Below are positions 48,242 to 58,398 of a stretch of 64,000 bases of DNA, one piece after another. How positions within the stretch are numbered: the stretch's first letter is position 1; every line of letters starts with the position of its first letter. This DNA is from Paenibacillus_I sp035510375 (lineage in GTDB: Bacteria > Bacillota > Bacilli > Paenibacillales > Paenibacillaceae): the NCBI RefSeq assembly GCF_035510375.1, contig NZ_DATKHG010000027.1; one strand, 5' to 3'. A model generated the notes under the pieces. That model made no database searches, was not told where the DNA came from, and was given only the letters and a program-made list of their open reading frames with translations. Made by a program: the position numbers and the translations under genes.

Positions 48242-49159
48242 TCAGTCTTTATTTCCGGCCGTCTGCCGCAGGTAACGCTCAATGAGAAGCAGCGCGTTGT
48301 CCGCTTGCTTGGAGTCGGCCCGAATGCCGACGACCATGCTCTCCTTGATCAGCGGCAGCGCTTCGGCGTAAGCGCTGCCGCTTACATCAATGCCGTACAC
48401 CTTCTCGCCCGTATCGTCGTTAGCGGCTCCTTTGACGGCCGTTTGTTCCGTCAACAGCCCTTTGAGGCGGCCTTCCGCCGCGGCGTCGAGATTGAGCAGC
48501 ACACCGTTCCGGACGAACCAATCGAAGGTGGCCCGATCGAGCACATAGACGTCCGGCTTCTCCGTCGCCAGTTGGACGATAACCTTCTGCTGCATGGCGA
48601 TGTCAATCTGGCTTTGAGCTTCCAGATTGAGGCTGAGCAAATCGAACTCAACCCGCCGCCACTCCGGCATCTGGCCGAGAACCGCCTCTTCGATCTTCGC
48701 CGTATCGCCCGTTCCTTCCGGCAAATAAAACCGGCCGATGAAGGTTCCAGTCAAATCGGCCGGCGGCAGGGCCGCTAACCGGGCTTGCTCGGCACGTTGG
48801 TCCATATAGGCCGAAATGCCGTATAGGACCAGCAGGACGGCGGCGATCGCCCCGATTACGTGCCATTTATAATACCGGATAAAATGGTCCAGCCTCTCGG
48901 CCGGGCCGGCAAACCGCTTATATTTACCGTACTGCTCCTGTTGAAGGGCGGAAACGATTTTGCGGTCTTCCCGCTCCGTAATCAAACGGTAAGCGCGATT
49001 GATCGAGCTGAAGTCATCGTCGGCTTCTTCCGTTTCCTTGCGCATTTGGCGGGCTCGAGCCTGCCGCAGAAGCATTTCGTATCGTTTCTCGACGTCCGCT
49101 TTGGATGCGTTCTCAGGCAGTCCAAGCGTCTCATACGCCCGTTTGATCTCGTCTTCCAT
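48242..49159 (-). CDS. J-domain-like membrane protein
   Basis: A 305-residue protein. The N-terminal 70 residues resemble a J-domain helix pair (IKRAYETLGLPENASKADVE, then DDFSSINRAYRLIT) but no HPD motif is present, so a DnaK partner role is doubtful. One membrane helix follows (VIGAIAAVLLVLYGISAYM), then an outside domain of about 180 residues with no recognised motif. It may be a secreted/anchored substrate-binding-like domain. Such proteins are common in Paenibacillus and uncharacterised. Confidence 0.65.
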   Translation of the reverse strand: MEDEIKRAYETLGLPENASKADVEKRYEMLLRQARARQMRKETEEADDDFSSINRAYRLITEREDRKIVSALQQEQYGKYKRFAGPAERLDHFIRYYKWHVIGAIAAVLLVLYGISAYMDQRAEQARLAALPPADLTGTFIGRFYLPEGTGDTAKIEEAVLGQMPEWRRVEFDLLSLNLEAQSQIDIAMQQKVIVQLATEKPDVYVLDRATFDWFVRNGVLLNLDAAAEGRLKGLLTEQTAVKGAANDDTGEKVYGIDVSGSAYAEALPLIKESMVVGIRADSKQADNALLLIERYLRQTAGNKD

Positions 49160-49220
49160 GCTGCGTTCACCTCAATCTAAGTATACGTGTTCCGAAAGGC
49201 GCGCGTAAACCGCGCTTTCG

Positions 49221-50690
49221 TCACGGCGTCTGTTTCATATCCCGCGGCAGCGTTATGGTGAACGTCGTGCCTCCGTGCAGCCGGCTTTGCACGTCAATCC
49301 GGCCGTTGTGGTTATCGATGATCTTGTAGCTGACCATCAGGCCCAGGCCGGTTCCGTTCTCTTTGGTCGTGAAGAACGGTTCCCCCAGTCGTTGCAGCTT
49401 ATTCTCTGGAATGCCGAGGCCTTCATCGGCAATCGTGACGGCGACCCGTTCGGAATCGGCTGCCATTCCGATCGTCAGCCTGCCTCCTTGCGGCATCGCC
49501 TCGATCCCGTTCTTGACGAGGTTCAGAAGCACCTGCTTGATCTGGTTGTCGTCGCAGTAAACGAACACCGTTTCGCTCATCGGCAGGACGACGATTTCCA
49601 CGTTCTTCAATATCGCCTGCGGCTGCATCAATGAAACGACCTGCTCGACGATCGTCGACACACGTTTTCTTACGAATTGGACGGTTTGCGGTTTCGACAG
49701 CACGAGCAGCTCGCTTAAAATTTGTTCGATGCGGTTCAGCTCGCCGTTCATGATCGCTACATAAGCCTCGCGCTTCGATGGGTTGGCGCCGCCCGTCTTC
49801 AGCAGCTGCAGGAATCCCTTGAGCGAAGTCAGCGGATTCCGGATCTCATGCGCGATGCCAGCGGCGAGTTGTCCGGCCGCGGCAAGCTTCTCGGACCGGA
49901 CGATCAGTTCGTCGGATTTCATCCGTTCGGTTTTATCGGTGAAGGTGATGAGGGTTCCGATCGTTCGTTCCCCGTCGATGACGGGACGCACCTTGTATTC
50001 GGCGGGGAATGTCGTGCCGTCCTTGCGGCGGAAAATATCGTCCCGAGCGCCCGCGGCGTCTTTTTCCGCCGAAACCGTATAACCCCCGTTCCGTTCGGCC
50101 GCCAACAATCCGTCTTTGGGATCGGGCGTTGAAACGAGATCAAGCAAATGGTGACCGCTCAGGTCTTCCCCGGAATAGCCGGTCAGCTTCTCCGCCGCCG
50201 CATTCCAGTAAAGGGTCCGCGCAGTTGCGTCGATTCCGTATACGCCCTCATACACGGAGTCGAGCACGTGGTTCAGATGCGCGCGAAGATGGGCCGATTC
50301 ACGCTCGGTCTCTCTAAGCTCGGTTATATCCGACGCATGCAGCAGGAAGCGGCGTGCGGAGGCGCCGGCAGCGTCCGCAGGGGCGCCGCTCTCGGCAATC
50401 CGGATGCGAATATGCCGTTGTTCGCCGGCCGGCGGCGCATACAGGCAATCGAGCGTCACGCCGCCTGAATGCCGGTTACGGCCAAGCTCCCGCATCGCTT
50501 CGTATGCTCCGGGAAACATCTCGAACGCGGTATGCCTGTCCAATTCATGAGCCTCGAAGCCGACCATGCGATAGAACGAACGATTCGCAAGGAGCCAGCG
50601 GCCGAACGAATCGATGACCGCTTTGCCGAAGAAATCCGCGAAGAACGCGTCTTTATAGTACTGAAATTCACCATTTTCCTCGGACTTCAT
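49221..50690 (-). CDS. PAS-containing sensor histidine kinase (KinA/KinE type)
   Basis: A 489-residue kinase without membrane helices. PAS1 (about 10-120) and PAS2 (about 145-255, VLDSVYEGVYGIDATARTLY), HisKA with AHEIRNPLTSLKGF (His about 280) and HATPase_c with N-box NQIKQVLLNLVKNGIEAM, G1 DEGLGIPE, and GTGLGLMVS. The order and H-box match kinases feeding the Spo0 phosphorelay in Bacillales. No response regulator nearby, which also fits an orphan phosphorelay kinase. Confidence 0.88.
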   Translation of the reverse strand: MKSEENGEFQYYKDAFFADFFGKAVIDSFGRWLLANRSFYRMVGFEAHELDRHTAFEMFPGAYEAMRELGRNRHSGGVTLDCLYAPPAGEQRHIRIRIAESGAPADAAGASARRFLLHASDITELRETERESAHLRAHLNHVLDSVYEGVYGIDATARTLYWNAAAEKLTGYSGEDLSGHHLLDLVSTPDPKDGLLAAERNGGYTVSAEKDAAGARDDIFRRKDGTTFPAEYKVRPVIDGERTIGTLITFTDKTERMKSDELIVRSEKLAAAGQLAAGIAHEIRNPLTSLKGFLQLLKTGGANPSKREAYVAIMNGELNRIEQILSELLVLSKPQTVQFVRKRVSTIVEQVVSLMQPQAILKNVEIVVLPMSETVFVYCDDNQIKQVLLNLVKNGIEAMPQGGRLTIGMAADSERVAVTIADEGLGIPENKLQRLGEPFFTTKENGTGLGLMVSYKIIDNHNGRIDVQSRLHGGTTFTITLPRDMKQTP

Positions 50691-50750
50691 CCAGAATCTC
50701 CCTGTCGTCGTTTTTCTCTATTATCTATCAGGAGACATCCGTTTTCAACG

Positions 50751-50803
50751 GAAAAAAAGACACCCGGGCCGGCGGACGAGGTCCGTACGGAAACGGGTGC
50801 CTT
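50751..50803 (-). terminator. Terminator of the small Cys-rich protein gene
   Basis: Minus-strand hairpin CACCCG/CGGGTG with inner CGGAC/GTCCG stem and TTTTTTT. Confidence 0.8.
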
Positions 50804-50831
50804 CTGGGTTGAGGACGGCCCTGCACGACGG

Positions 50832-51023
50832 TCAATCATACTGCTCGCGAAGGAAAAAAAGCGTGAGGTTGCCGTTGTCTTTGTCATTAAGCTGCTGCTC
50901 GTCCTCATCATTTTCCCAGCACTGCAGGCATTTCAGCTCGGTGTCGCATTGTTCCGCCTGGTTGCAGTAATAACAGTAGCGCATATAGTTTTGGGTGATG
51001 ATGTCCGTTTTCAGATCCTTCAT
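50832..51023 (-). CDS. Small cysteine-rich acidic protein
   Basis: A 63-residue protein with four or five cysteines in CYYC and CLQC arrangements (MRYCYYCNQAEQC, then LKCLQCWEND), probably a zinc ribbon, with an acidic C-terminal half. Start ATG behind GGAGGGG. No function known. Own terminator; transcribed alone. Confidence 0.6.
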   Translation of the reverse strand: MKDLKTDIITQNYMRYCYYCNQAEQCDTELKCLQCWENDEDEQQLNDKDNGNLTLFFLREQYD

Positions 51024-51167
51024 GATAATCCCCTCCGTGAGTAAATGTCTTTATGCTTTCATTGTACAAATGAACGGCGCATCCGGTATGTGATCGTTTT
51101 CACATGCAAGCGGCGGTTTCTATTCCGCTTCAGGGCGCGAAACCCCATATCGGGGCACACGCGCTTG

Positions 51168-51677
51168 TCACCGATGATCGACGTCCTGATGGATCCAGCG
51201 CATGAAATAGCGGTACACGGCCAGATTGAGCGCATAAGCGGCAAAATAACTCGGCAGCGAATAAGCCAGCTGCCAGCCCCGATAGTGGAAAACGCCCGTC
51301 AACACAGACAACCATTCCAGAAACAAGGTCGCCGATGCGCACAGGATCAGATACGGCACGATGCGCCATCCCAGCGGAGCGAGCCGTTTGTAGATCTGGA
51401 TGACCAGCAGGCCGGCAGGCGGATACACAAGCGCGTAGAGGAAAACGTCAAACCATTCGTATTGCGGATGATCGTTGATGTCATACAGATTCCAAGGTTT
51501 CTCGGCGACCATGAAATCGACCGTCTGCGCCAGAAATACGTTAAACAGCCAGATGCCGAACCAGACCACGACCGGCATGCGGACAGGCTTGACGAGCACG
51601 GCCGACCAGCAGGTGAGGCTGGCGCATATGACAAACCATTCGTTGGAGTCAAATCGGGTCGGCGTGTACAGGATCAT
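51168..51677 (-). CDS. CBO0543-like membrane protein
   Basis: A 169-residue polytopic membrane protein with about five helices (VVVWFGIWLFNVFLAQTVDF, RIVPYLILCASATLFLEWL) and the acidic/aromatic stretch LYDINDHPQYEWFDVF. Resembles the CBO0543 family of spore-former membrane proteins. It overlaps the preceding gene by 4 nt (ATGA), so the two are coupled. Confidence 0.65.
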   Translation of the reverse strand: MILYTPTRFDSNEWFVICASLTCWSAVLVKPVRMPVVVWFGIWLFNVFLAQTVDFMVAEKPWNLYDINDHPQYEWFDVFLYALVYPPAGLLVIQIYKRLAPLGWRIVPYLILCASATLFLEWLSVLTGVFHYRGWQLAYSLPSYFAAYALNLAVYRYFMRWIHQDVDHR

Positions 51678-52150
51678 GGCGCGGAGGCTCCTTTGCGCAG
51701 CATTTGCCGGATGCCGGCCAGTACGGACAACAGGATGACGATGATCACGGAATGGCGAATGAGCGAATAGGCGGCAATCCAGCGATGCTGCACCAGCCAC
51801 CCGGCCCAAAAGAGAATGTAGTCGAATAAAGTCATAAGGCCGACGAAGAGCGGGATCGTGACGATTTTGACCGGTTTGGACGCCCGGCCGGATAGGATCG
51901 CCGCGGACCACAGCAGCGCCGCCGGGTAAAGCGTAAAACCGTAAAGTCTACAGCTCCAGACGGCGAATGGGCCCGGCGCGATCTCCAGCATGCGAAGATT
52001 AAGGGACAGGACGGTGAAAAGCTGCTCGAACAGAATAACGGAAACCCAATAGCCGCAAGCGATCAGAATCGGATGAAGCCTGCGCCGCAGTGGAATGACG
52101 GACAACAGGGCGGCCGCGTAGACGAGCATTATTCCGGCAAACGTAACCAT
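51674..52150 (-). CDS. Small membrane protein paired with the CBO0543-like gene
   Basis: A 158-residue protein with five predicted helices (MVTFAGIMLVYAAALLSVIP onward). It is likely a divergent relative of its partner, given size, topology and the ATGA overlap. Function unknown. Confidence 0.6.
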   Translation of the reverse strand: MVTFAGIMLVYAAALLSVIPLRRRLHPILIACGYWVSVILFEQLFTVLSLNLRMLEIAPGPFAVWSCRLYGFTLYPAALLWSAAILSGRASKPVKIVTIPLFVGLMTLFDYILFWAGWLVQHRWIAAYSLIRHSVIIVILLSVLAGIRQMLRKGASAP

Positions 52151-52329
52151 GGATGCACATCCATTTCCGTAATCGGCATTTGATAGTAGTATGCAGACGA
52201 TTTCAACCGGCTATTCGGAGCCGGACAGACTACCCTGGAACCGGAACGATCGGGTATCCACTTGTGCCGCGTTTGGGTTAAAATGGGAGGTAGCATTTAC
52301 AGCGGACTGAGGCCGGGGGAGGAGCAACG

Positions 52330-54099
52330 ATGTCGTTCATTTATAAAATGCGCTGGTTTTTCCGCGCGCGGCGGCTGATTTATACGGTCGCTGTCCTGCT
52401 GATGGTCGTTACCACCTTGCTGAATACGATCGCTCCCCGCTTGATCGGGGGCGTCATCGACAGCATCCGTGACGGCACGCTGACCGAAGCAAGCCTGTCG
52501 AAGACGGTGCGGCTGCTGATCGGCCTGGCGGTCGCGGTGTATGTTACTTTCTACACCTGGGCCAACCTGCTGTTCGGCAGTGCCGTTCTGCTGGAGAAAA
52601 AGCTGCGGGACGTGCTGCTGCGCCATTGGGTGCGCATGCCGCCGTCCTTTTTCCAACGCAACCGGTCGGGCGAGCTGATGGCCTTGGCGACGAACGATAC
52701 GCAGGCGATCAGCAATACGGCGGGCTTCGGCGTGCTGACGCTCGTCAATACGGTGGCCGCCACGACGATCGTCGTCATCTCCATGATCCTGTTCGTCAGC
52801 TTCAAGCTGATGCTGGCCGCGCTGCTGCCGCTTCCGCTGCTGGCGCTGGCCATCAACCGGCTCGGCCGGACGATGCGCCGCCGTTTTCTGGATGCCCAGG
52901 AATCGTTCGGCCGGATGAACGACCATGTGCTCGAATCGATTTCCGGCATGCGGGTGCTCCGCTCCTATGTGCAGGAGGAAAAGGACATCGAGGCGTTTGA
53001 CCGGGTTACTGCCGACGTGATGGAGAAGAACATCCGGGTGAGCTTCGTAAATGCGCTTTTTCAGCCGGCGATTTCGACGATCGTCGGGCTCAGCTTTGCG
53101 ATCGGCATCGGCTACGGGTCTTATCTGGTATTCCGCAGCGAAATCTCGCTGGGACAGCTTGTCACCTTCAACATGTATTTGGGGCTGCTGATCTGGCCGA
53201 TGATCGCGTTCGGCGAATTCATCAACATCCTGCAGAGAGGCACGGCTTCGGCGGACCGGATTCAGGCGAACCTCGACCAGCAGCCGGATGTGAAGGAGCC
53301 CGATGCGCCGGTTGACGTGGAAACGCCGGATTCGATTGCATTTCGGGACTTCTCGTTCCGCTATCCGGAGGCGCCGGAGGATAGCCTGCGCGGTATCGAC
53401 CTTGCGATTGCGCGCGGCGAGACGATCGGCATCGTCGGCAAAACCGGCTCGGGCAAAAGCACCTTGCTGAGGCAGCTGCTGCGGCTGTACCCGGCGCCCG
53501 CGAACCGGCTGCTCGTTTCCGGCGTCGGCATCGAGCGGATACCGCTGGCCCGGCTGCGCGGATGGATCGGTTACGTGCCCCAGGAGCATATGCTGCTGTC
53601 GCGTTCGATCGGGGACAATATACGGCTCGGCAAGCCGGACGCCTCCCATGAAGAGATTGCCCGGGCGATAGAGGATGCGTCGCTCGCCCGGGACATCGAA
53701 GCGATGAAGGACGGAGCCGATACGCTGATCGGCGAGAACGGCGTCATGCTCTCCGGCGGCCAGAAGCAGCGGGCGGGTATCGCGCGGGCGCTGATCGCCG
53801 ATCCCGAAGTGCTTCTGCTGGACGACGCCCTGTCCGCGGTCGATGCCCGCACAGAGCACGCGATCGTGCAGCGGCTGCGCGACAAGCGCCGGGGACGGAC
53901 CACGCTGATCGCCACCCACCGCTTGTCGGCCGTTCAGCATGCGAACCGGATCGTCGTGCTGGACGACGGCCGCATTGCGGAGCAAGGTACGCACGAGGAG
54001 CTGATGCGGCAGGGCGGATGGTATAAGCGGCAGTACGACCGGCAGACCATCGAGCAAAGCTTGTTGGACGGGGCCGGCAAGGAGGGGGGCGCGATATGA
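52330..54099 (+). CDS. yheI: ABC exporter subunit, YheI-like
   Basis: A 589-residue half-transporter: six-helix ABC_membrane domain (residues about 15-300) and ATPase with GKTGSGKST, LSGGQKQR and LLLDDALSAVD. The residue after Walker B is Asp rather than the catalytic Glu, the mark of the degenerate-site subunit in heterodimeric exporters. With the next gene it matches the B. subtilis YheI/YheH (BmrC/BmrD-class) pair, which exports drugs and is linked to late spore-related expression. ATGA overlap with the partner. Confidence 0.88.
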   Translation: MSFIYKMRWFFRARRLIYTVAVLLMVVTTLLNTIAPRLIGGVIDSIRDGTLTEASLSKTVRLLIGLAVAVYVTFYTWANLLFGSAVLLEKKLRDVLLRHWVRMPPSFFQRNRSGELMALATNDTQAISNTAGFGVLTLVNTVAATTIVVISMILFVSFKLMLAALLPLPLLALAINRLGRTMRRRFLDAQESFGRMNDHVLESISGMRVLRSYVQEEKDIEAFDRVTADVMEKNIRVSFVNALFQPAISTIVGLSFAIGIGYGSYLVFRSEISLGQLVTFNMYLGLLIWPMIAFGEFINILQRGTASADRIQANLDQQPDVKEPDAPVDVETPDSIAFRDFSFRYPEAPEDSLRGIDLAIARGETIGIVGKTGSGKSTLLRQLLRLYPAPANRLLVSGVGIERIPLARLRGWIGYVPQEHMLLSRSIGDNIRLGKPDASHEEIARAIEDASLARDIEAMKDGADTLIGENGVMLSGGQKQRAGIARALIADPEVLLLDDALSAVDARTEHAIVQRLRDKRRGRTTLIATHRLSAVQHANRIVVLDDGRIAEQGTHEELMRQGGWYKRQYDRQTIEQSLLDGAGKEGGAI

Positions 54100-56054
54100 A
54101 CGGAACGGGCTCCGTCGGCAGGCGGCTTTTTCGTTACATGCTGCTGTTCAAGGGACGGGTTATCGCGGCGCTGATTGTGCTGGTGCTCGGCATGGCCGCC
54201 CAGCTCGCCGGTCCGTTGATCGCGAAGCAAATCATAGACGTGCATATCCTTGCTGTGGAGAAGCCGTGGTATGAGCTGAAGCCGGAGTCGGTTCCAGCGG
54301 ATGTCCGATCCGTGCCGTTCGGGGGACTGGCATATGTGCGGAGCGACTGGGCGAAGCCTGACGAGCTGCCGGGCGCGGCGGAAGCGGAATTGACGCAGTC
54401 GGGCACCGCCTTCACGCTGAAGAGTCCGGCCGTGGGAGAAGTCGTGCTCGGAGCGGAGGACGTGGCGGCCTTTTACCGGCATGATGTTCAGCCCGTTATG
54501 CTGTTGGTCGGGCTCATCGTGCTGCTGGCGCTTGCGGCCAGCGCGCTCAACTTCACGCAGAGCTATATGCTGCAATCGGCGGCGCAGCGGATCGTGCAGC
54601 GGATTCGGATGGACGTGTTCCGCCATATTCACCGGCTGCCCGTCCGCTTTTTCGACAATACGCCGGTCGGGCAGGTCGTGTCCCGCATCGCCAACGATAC
54701 GGAGAACATCAAGGAGCTGTACATGAGCTTCATGGCGACCTTCGTCGTCAGCGGACTGAATATTGTCGGCGTATTCGGCGCGCTGCTTTTCCTCGATTGG
54801 CGGATGGCGCTGCTTAGCCTTGGCCTGCTGCCGATCTATGCGGGAATAATCGTGCTGCACCTGAAGTATTCGCGCAAATATGTCGCCGTGATCCGGGCCC
54901 GGCTTGCCGAGATGAACGCCACTTTGAACGAAACGATCGGCGTCATGACGATGATCCAGGCGTTCCGCCGCGAGCAGGCGCTGGTGGGCGAGTTCGAGGC
55001 GATCAATGAAGACCGGTACCGGAATCAGATTGCGCAGTTCCGCATTTTCTCGTTCTCGGGGCGCAACGCGGTGTACTTCTGCGGCCGGATTTTCATCGCG
55101 GTCATCATCTGGTATTTCGGCAGCGAATCGCTTGCGTCGGCGATTTCCTTCGGCGTATTCTATGCGTTTGTCGATTACATGGGCCGGATTTTCGAGCCGA
55201 TTATCGGCATCTTCGACCAGCTGATGAACGCGCAGCGCGCGGTCGTTTCCGCTGAGCGCGTCTTTGCGCTCATGGAGGAGGAAGGGATGGAAGCGGAGCC
55301 CGATTCGAGCGTGGCGCGGCGCCCCGAGGGGCACGTCGTCTTCGACGGCGTGACATTCGGCTACAAGCCGGGGGAACCGGTATTGCGGTCGGTAAGCTTC
55401 GAAGCGAGACGGGGAGAGACGGTGGCGCTCGTCGGCCATACGGGCTCGGGCAAAAGCTCGATCATGAACCTGCTGCTCGGCTTTTACGAGCCGGAAGCGG
55501 GGACGATCCGGATCGACGGCAGGGACATCGGCGGTTTATCGAAGCAGTCGCTCCGAAGGCATATGGGCATCGTGCTGCAGGATCCTTTTCTGTTCACCGG
55601 GGATATCCGGTTTAACGTCAGCCTGCACGATACGGGGATGACCGACGGGCAGGTGCGGCGGGCGCTGCGCGAGGTGGGCGCCGCGGATTTCGTGGACCGC
55701 CTGCCCGGCGGCCTTCACGAGCCGGTTGTGGAGCGCGGCGGCACGCTGTCGGCGGGCCAGCGGCAGCTCATCTCGTTCGCGCGGGCGCTCGCGTACGATC
55801 CGGCCGTACTCATCCTCGACGAGGCGACTTCGAGCATCGACAGCGAAACGGAGTCGGTCATCCGGCATGCGCTGGACGTGTTGCGCAGCGGACGGACGAC
55901 GTTCATCATCGCGCACCGGCTGTCGACGATCAAGGAGGCCGACCTCATCCTTGTGCTGCACAAAGGAGAAATCGTCGAGCGCGGCACCCATGACGAGCTG
56001 ATGGCGCGGCAGGGGCGGTACTACCGGATGTACCAGCTGCAAAGCGCGGGGTAG
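54096..56054 (+). CDS. yheH: ABC exporter subunit, YheH-like
   Basis: A 652-residue partner with an extra outside domain between helices 1 and 2 (about residues 50-130, ELKPESVPADVRSVPF ...), normal Walker B ILDEATSSID with catalytic Glu, but signature LSAGQRQL instead of LSGGQ. So one composite site is expected to be active and the other degenerate. Subunit layout is that of YheH/BmrD. Confidence 0.88.
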   Translation: MNGTGSVGRRLFRYMLLFKGRVIAALIVLVLGMAAQLAGPLIAKQIIDVHILAVEKPWYELKPESVPADVRSVPFGGLAYVRSDWAKPDELPGAAEAELTQSGTAFTLKSPAVGEVVLGAEDVAAFYRHDVQPVMLLVGLIVLLALAASALNFTQSYMLQSAAQRIVQRIRMDVFRHIHRLPVRFFDNTPVGQVVSRIANDTENIKELYMSFMATFVVSGLNIVGVFGALLFLDWRMALLSLGLLPIYAGIIVLHLKYSRKYVAVIRARLAEMNATLNETIGVMTMIQAFRREQALVGEFEAINEDRYRNQIAQFRIFSFSGRNAVYFCGRIFIAVIIWYFGSESLASAISFGVFYAFVDYMGRIFEPIIGIFDQLMNAQRAVVSAERVFALMEEEGMEAEPDSSVARRPEGHVVFDGVTFGYKPGEPVLRSVSFEARRGETVALVGHTGSGKSSIMNLLLGFYEPEAGTIRIDGRDIGGLSKQSLRRHMGIVLQDPFLFTGDIRFNVSLHDTGMTDGQVRRALREVGAADFVDRLPGGLHEPVVERGGTLSAGQRQLISFARALAYDPAVLILDEATSSIDSETESVIRHALDVLRSGRTTFIIAHRLSTIKEADLILVLHKGEIVERGTHDELMARQGRYYRMYQLQSAG

Positions 56055-56225
56055 GAAACGGCGCCATGCGTACCCGCTGTGATTAAGAAAGCGATAGACT
56101 GCATCCTTGCCAGGGAACGATTCTCCCTTCTCGCTTTCCAGCAAACGGAACAGTTCTTGTGATGAAACAACATCGCCGTCATCGGGTTTGGAGTCCCGGG
56201 GCTTTCCTGACTTCCGCATCAAATT

Positions 56226-58085
56226 TCATTCACGGTCGGGCAAATTGTCGGTGTAGCTGTTCGACATCCGCAGCAGCTCCAGCGCCCGCTCGAATTGCTG
56301 CCTGGTCGTGTCGCGCTGCAGCGTTGCCGGCTGCCCGCCGGACAGCGGGTACACCTGGCCGTCCTCATAGCGGCTGCCCGGCACATACAGGACGCGGTCG
56401 TTGATGAACGAGCCCGACGGCAGATAGTAGCGGATCGGCAGCAGATTGGATGAAGCGTTCAACAAATCCTGTCCGAACGTTACGGTATCGTCCAGCGGCA
56501 CGCCGGCCAGATTGGCGACGGTCGGCATGATGTCGCTCTGGCCGCCGAGCTGCGGCAGCACCTGCGGCTCCAAGGCGCCGGGGGCCAGCACGATCAGCGG
56601 GATGTTCAGCATGTCGGTGTAATCGTACGGCCGTCCCAGCAGCCCCTCGAGCAGCTTCTTGTCCTCTTTGGTAAGCGAATAGATCGGCATGCCCATATGA
56701 TCGCCGTAAATGACGATCAGACTGCGCTCCCACAGGCCGGACGCCTTCAGCCGGTCGACGAACTGGCCCAGCGCGAAATCGGCGTAATTCTGGGAACGAA
56801 TGTAATCGCCGACGAAGGTGTCTTTGAAGCGTTCGGGCAGCCGCATTTTGTTCTTGCGCGGCGGCAGGTTGAACGGATGATGCCCCGACATCGATACGAG
56901 AGTCGCATAGAACCGGGTGCCCTGCGCGTCGAAGCGGGCCAGCTCCTCCGCCGTCTTCCGGTAAAGCACTTCGTCGGAGGCGCCGAAATAGACCAAATCC
57001 TCATCCTTGAAAAAGGCGCTGTCGTAATAACGGTTAAATCCCAACGCCCGATACAGTTGATCGCGATTCCAGAAATTGACGTCGTTCGTATGGAACGTCA
57101 TCGTTTCGTAGCCCTTTGCCTCCAAAAGCTTCGGCAGACTCGGCAGCGCCTTGCCCGCGTATACCGCCGAAGCGGCTCCGGCCTGCGGCGTAAAAAGCGA
57201 AGTGTTCACCGTGTATTCGGCGTCCGACGTATTGCCGGCGCCGACCTGCTGATAGAAGCGGGGGAAATACAGGCCCTCCCGCTTCAGACGGTTCAGGACC
57301 GGGGTGACTTCCCGGCCGTCGACGCGCAAATCAAGCATGATGTTCTGAAACGCTTCCAGCTGTACGAAGATGATGTTTCTGCCCTCGGCCGCGCCCCGGC
57401 CGACCGGATCGGCCGCCGGCCTTATGCCTTTCAGCCGTAGGACCGCTTCCCGCGTCACCGTATCCGGATCGACCGTTTCCTTCGTTCCGGAAGTAAGAAA
57501 CGTATATACTTCATAATTGATGACGCCCATTCGCTCGGCCTGCTTCAGTTCGTTCACGATGCCGCGGTTGGGAAGCACCTGCGCCAGACTGACGGCCAGC
57601 ATGCCGGCGGCAAGGACGCCGAAGGAGGCGCGATGGCCGATGCCGGTCCGGCCGGCCTCCGCCGCCCACCGGCGAAAGCGCTTGTTCCACAGCCACAGCC
57701 CGGCGATCGCGAGCAGGTCGACGAAAATAAGCAGGAAGTAAGGGTACAGCAGCTGGAACACGCTTCCTTTGACCTCGGTCACTTGGCCGACCTGCGCCAG
57801 GGCGTGGTAGGTGACGATGATTCCGAAATATTTGTAATACATGATGACCGCAAAATAAACGCAGGTGAAGATCAGATCGACGGTCCAATAGGCCGCCAGC
57901 TTCCGTTTTGAAGCGACCGCTTCGATCAGGCCAAAGGCGAGCCATACCGAAGGCAGGGACGACAGCAAAGGGTTAAAGCCGGCGCTGCCGAAAACGACGG
58001 CCGACGTCATATAAAATTTGGCGGCCATCAACAAGGTGAACACCGCAAAAGGGCGGCTTAGTGCGTATCGCAAACGTGCGGTCAT
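56226..58085 (-). CDS. LTA synthase family protein
   Basis: A 619-residue membrane enzyme: five N-terminal helices then an extracellular sulfatase-like domain. Catalytic markers: IIFVQLEAFQN (metal-binding Glu), VGAGNTSDAEYTVNTSL (nucleophile Thr about 284), TFHTNDVNFWNRD and IYGDHMGMP. It polymerises glycerol-phosphate from phosphatidylglycerol into lipoteichoic acid or primes it. Monocistronic, convergent with yheH. Confidence 0.92.
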   Translation of the reverse strand: MTARLRYALSRPFAVFTLLMAAKFYMTSAVVFGSAGFNPLLSSLPSVWLAFGLIEAVASKRKLAAYWTVDLIFTCVYFAVIMYYKYFGIIVTYHALAQVGQVTEVKGSVFQLLYPYFLLIFVDLLAIAGLWLWNKRFRRWAAEAGRTGIGHRASFGVLAAGMLAVSLAQVLPNRGIVNELKQAERMGVINYEVYTFLTSGTKETVDPDTVTREAVLRLKGIRPAADPVGRGAAEGRNIIFVQLEAFQNIMLDLRVDGREVTPVLNRLKREGLYFPRFYQQVGAGNTSDAEYTVNTSLFTPQAGAASAVYAGKALPSLPKLLEAKGYETMTFHTNDVNFWNRDQLYRALGFNRYYDSAFFKDEDLVYFGASDEVLYRKTAEELARFDAQGTRFYATLVSMSGHHPFNLPPRKNKMRLPERFKDTFVGDYIRSQNYADFALGQFVDRLKASGLWERSLIVIYGDHMGMPIYSLTKEDKKLLEGLLGRPYDYTDMLNIPLIVLAPGALEPQVLPQLGGQSDIMPTVANLAGVPLDDTVTFGQDLLNASSNLLPIRYYLPSGSFINDRVLYVPGSRYEDGQVYPLSGGQPATLQRDTTRQQFERALELLRMSNSYTDNLPDRE

Positions 58086-58394
58086 CCTCTTTCCCCCAAC
58101 ATCGATCTCAAACGCTATTCCCCATCATAACGCATCCCGGGACACTCTTCCACTATCTGCCCGCAACCGATCGCCCGAAAGTGTCCCTCGTCCGTTATCA
58201 CGCCAAGCGGAACGGTTAAAGAACAGTATTGCGGGGAAGCGCCGCTTATTCGGATGCCCGTTCGCCGGTCTCGTGATATACTGACTTTCGAGAGCGCTTG
58301 CGGCGGGCGCAAGCGTTGCCGCCGGCGGCGTTGGAAAGGAGCCTGCACCTATGTTGACGGCGGCAGACAATCGATACAAGGAAGTCGATCGGAT
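58086..58394 (+). promoter_or_regulatory. 309-bp region upstream of the PDZ/Lon-C gene
   Basis: Holds a possible -10 (TATACT, about 58277), a hairpin GCTTGCG/CGCAAGC (about 58299-58317) and a good ribosome site AAAGGAG in front of a 15-codon ORF (58351-58398). The far left part (58086-58260) is the promoter area of the ltaS-like gene; no gene seen. Confidence 0.45.
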
Positions 58395-58398
58395 ATGA
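58351..58398 (+). CDS. 15-residue upstream ORF overlapping the PDZ/Lon-C start
   Basis: ATG at 58351 behind AAAGGAG (spacing 10) encodes MLTAADNRYKEVDRI and stops in ATGA shared with the ATG of the main gene. The main gene itself has only a modest ribosome site, so translation may depend on this leader. Confidence 0.45.
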   Translation: MLTAADNRYKEVDRI

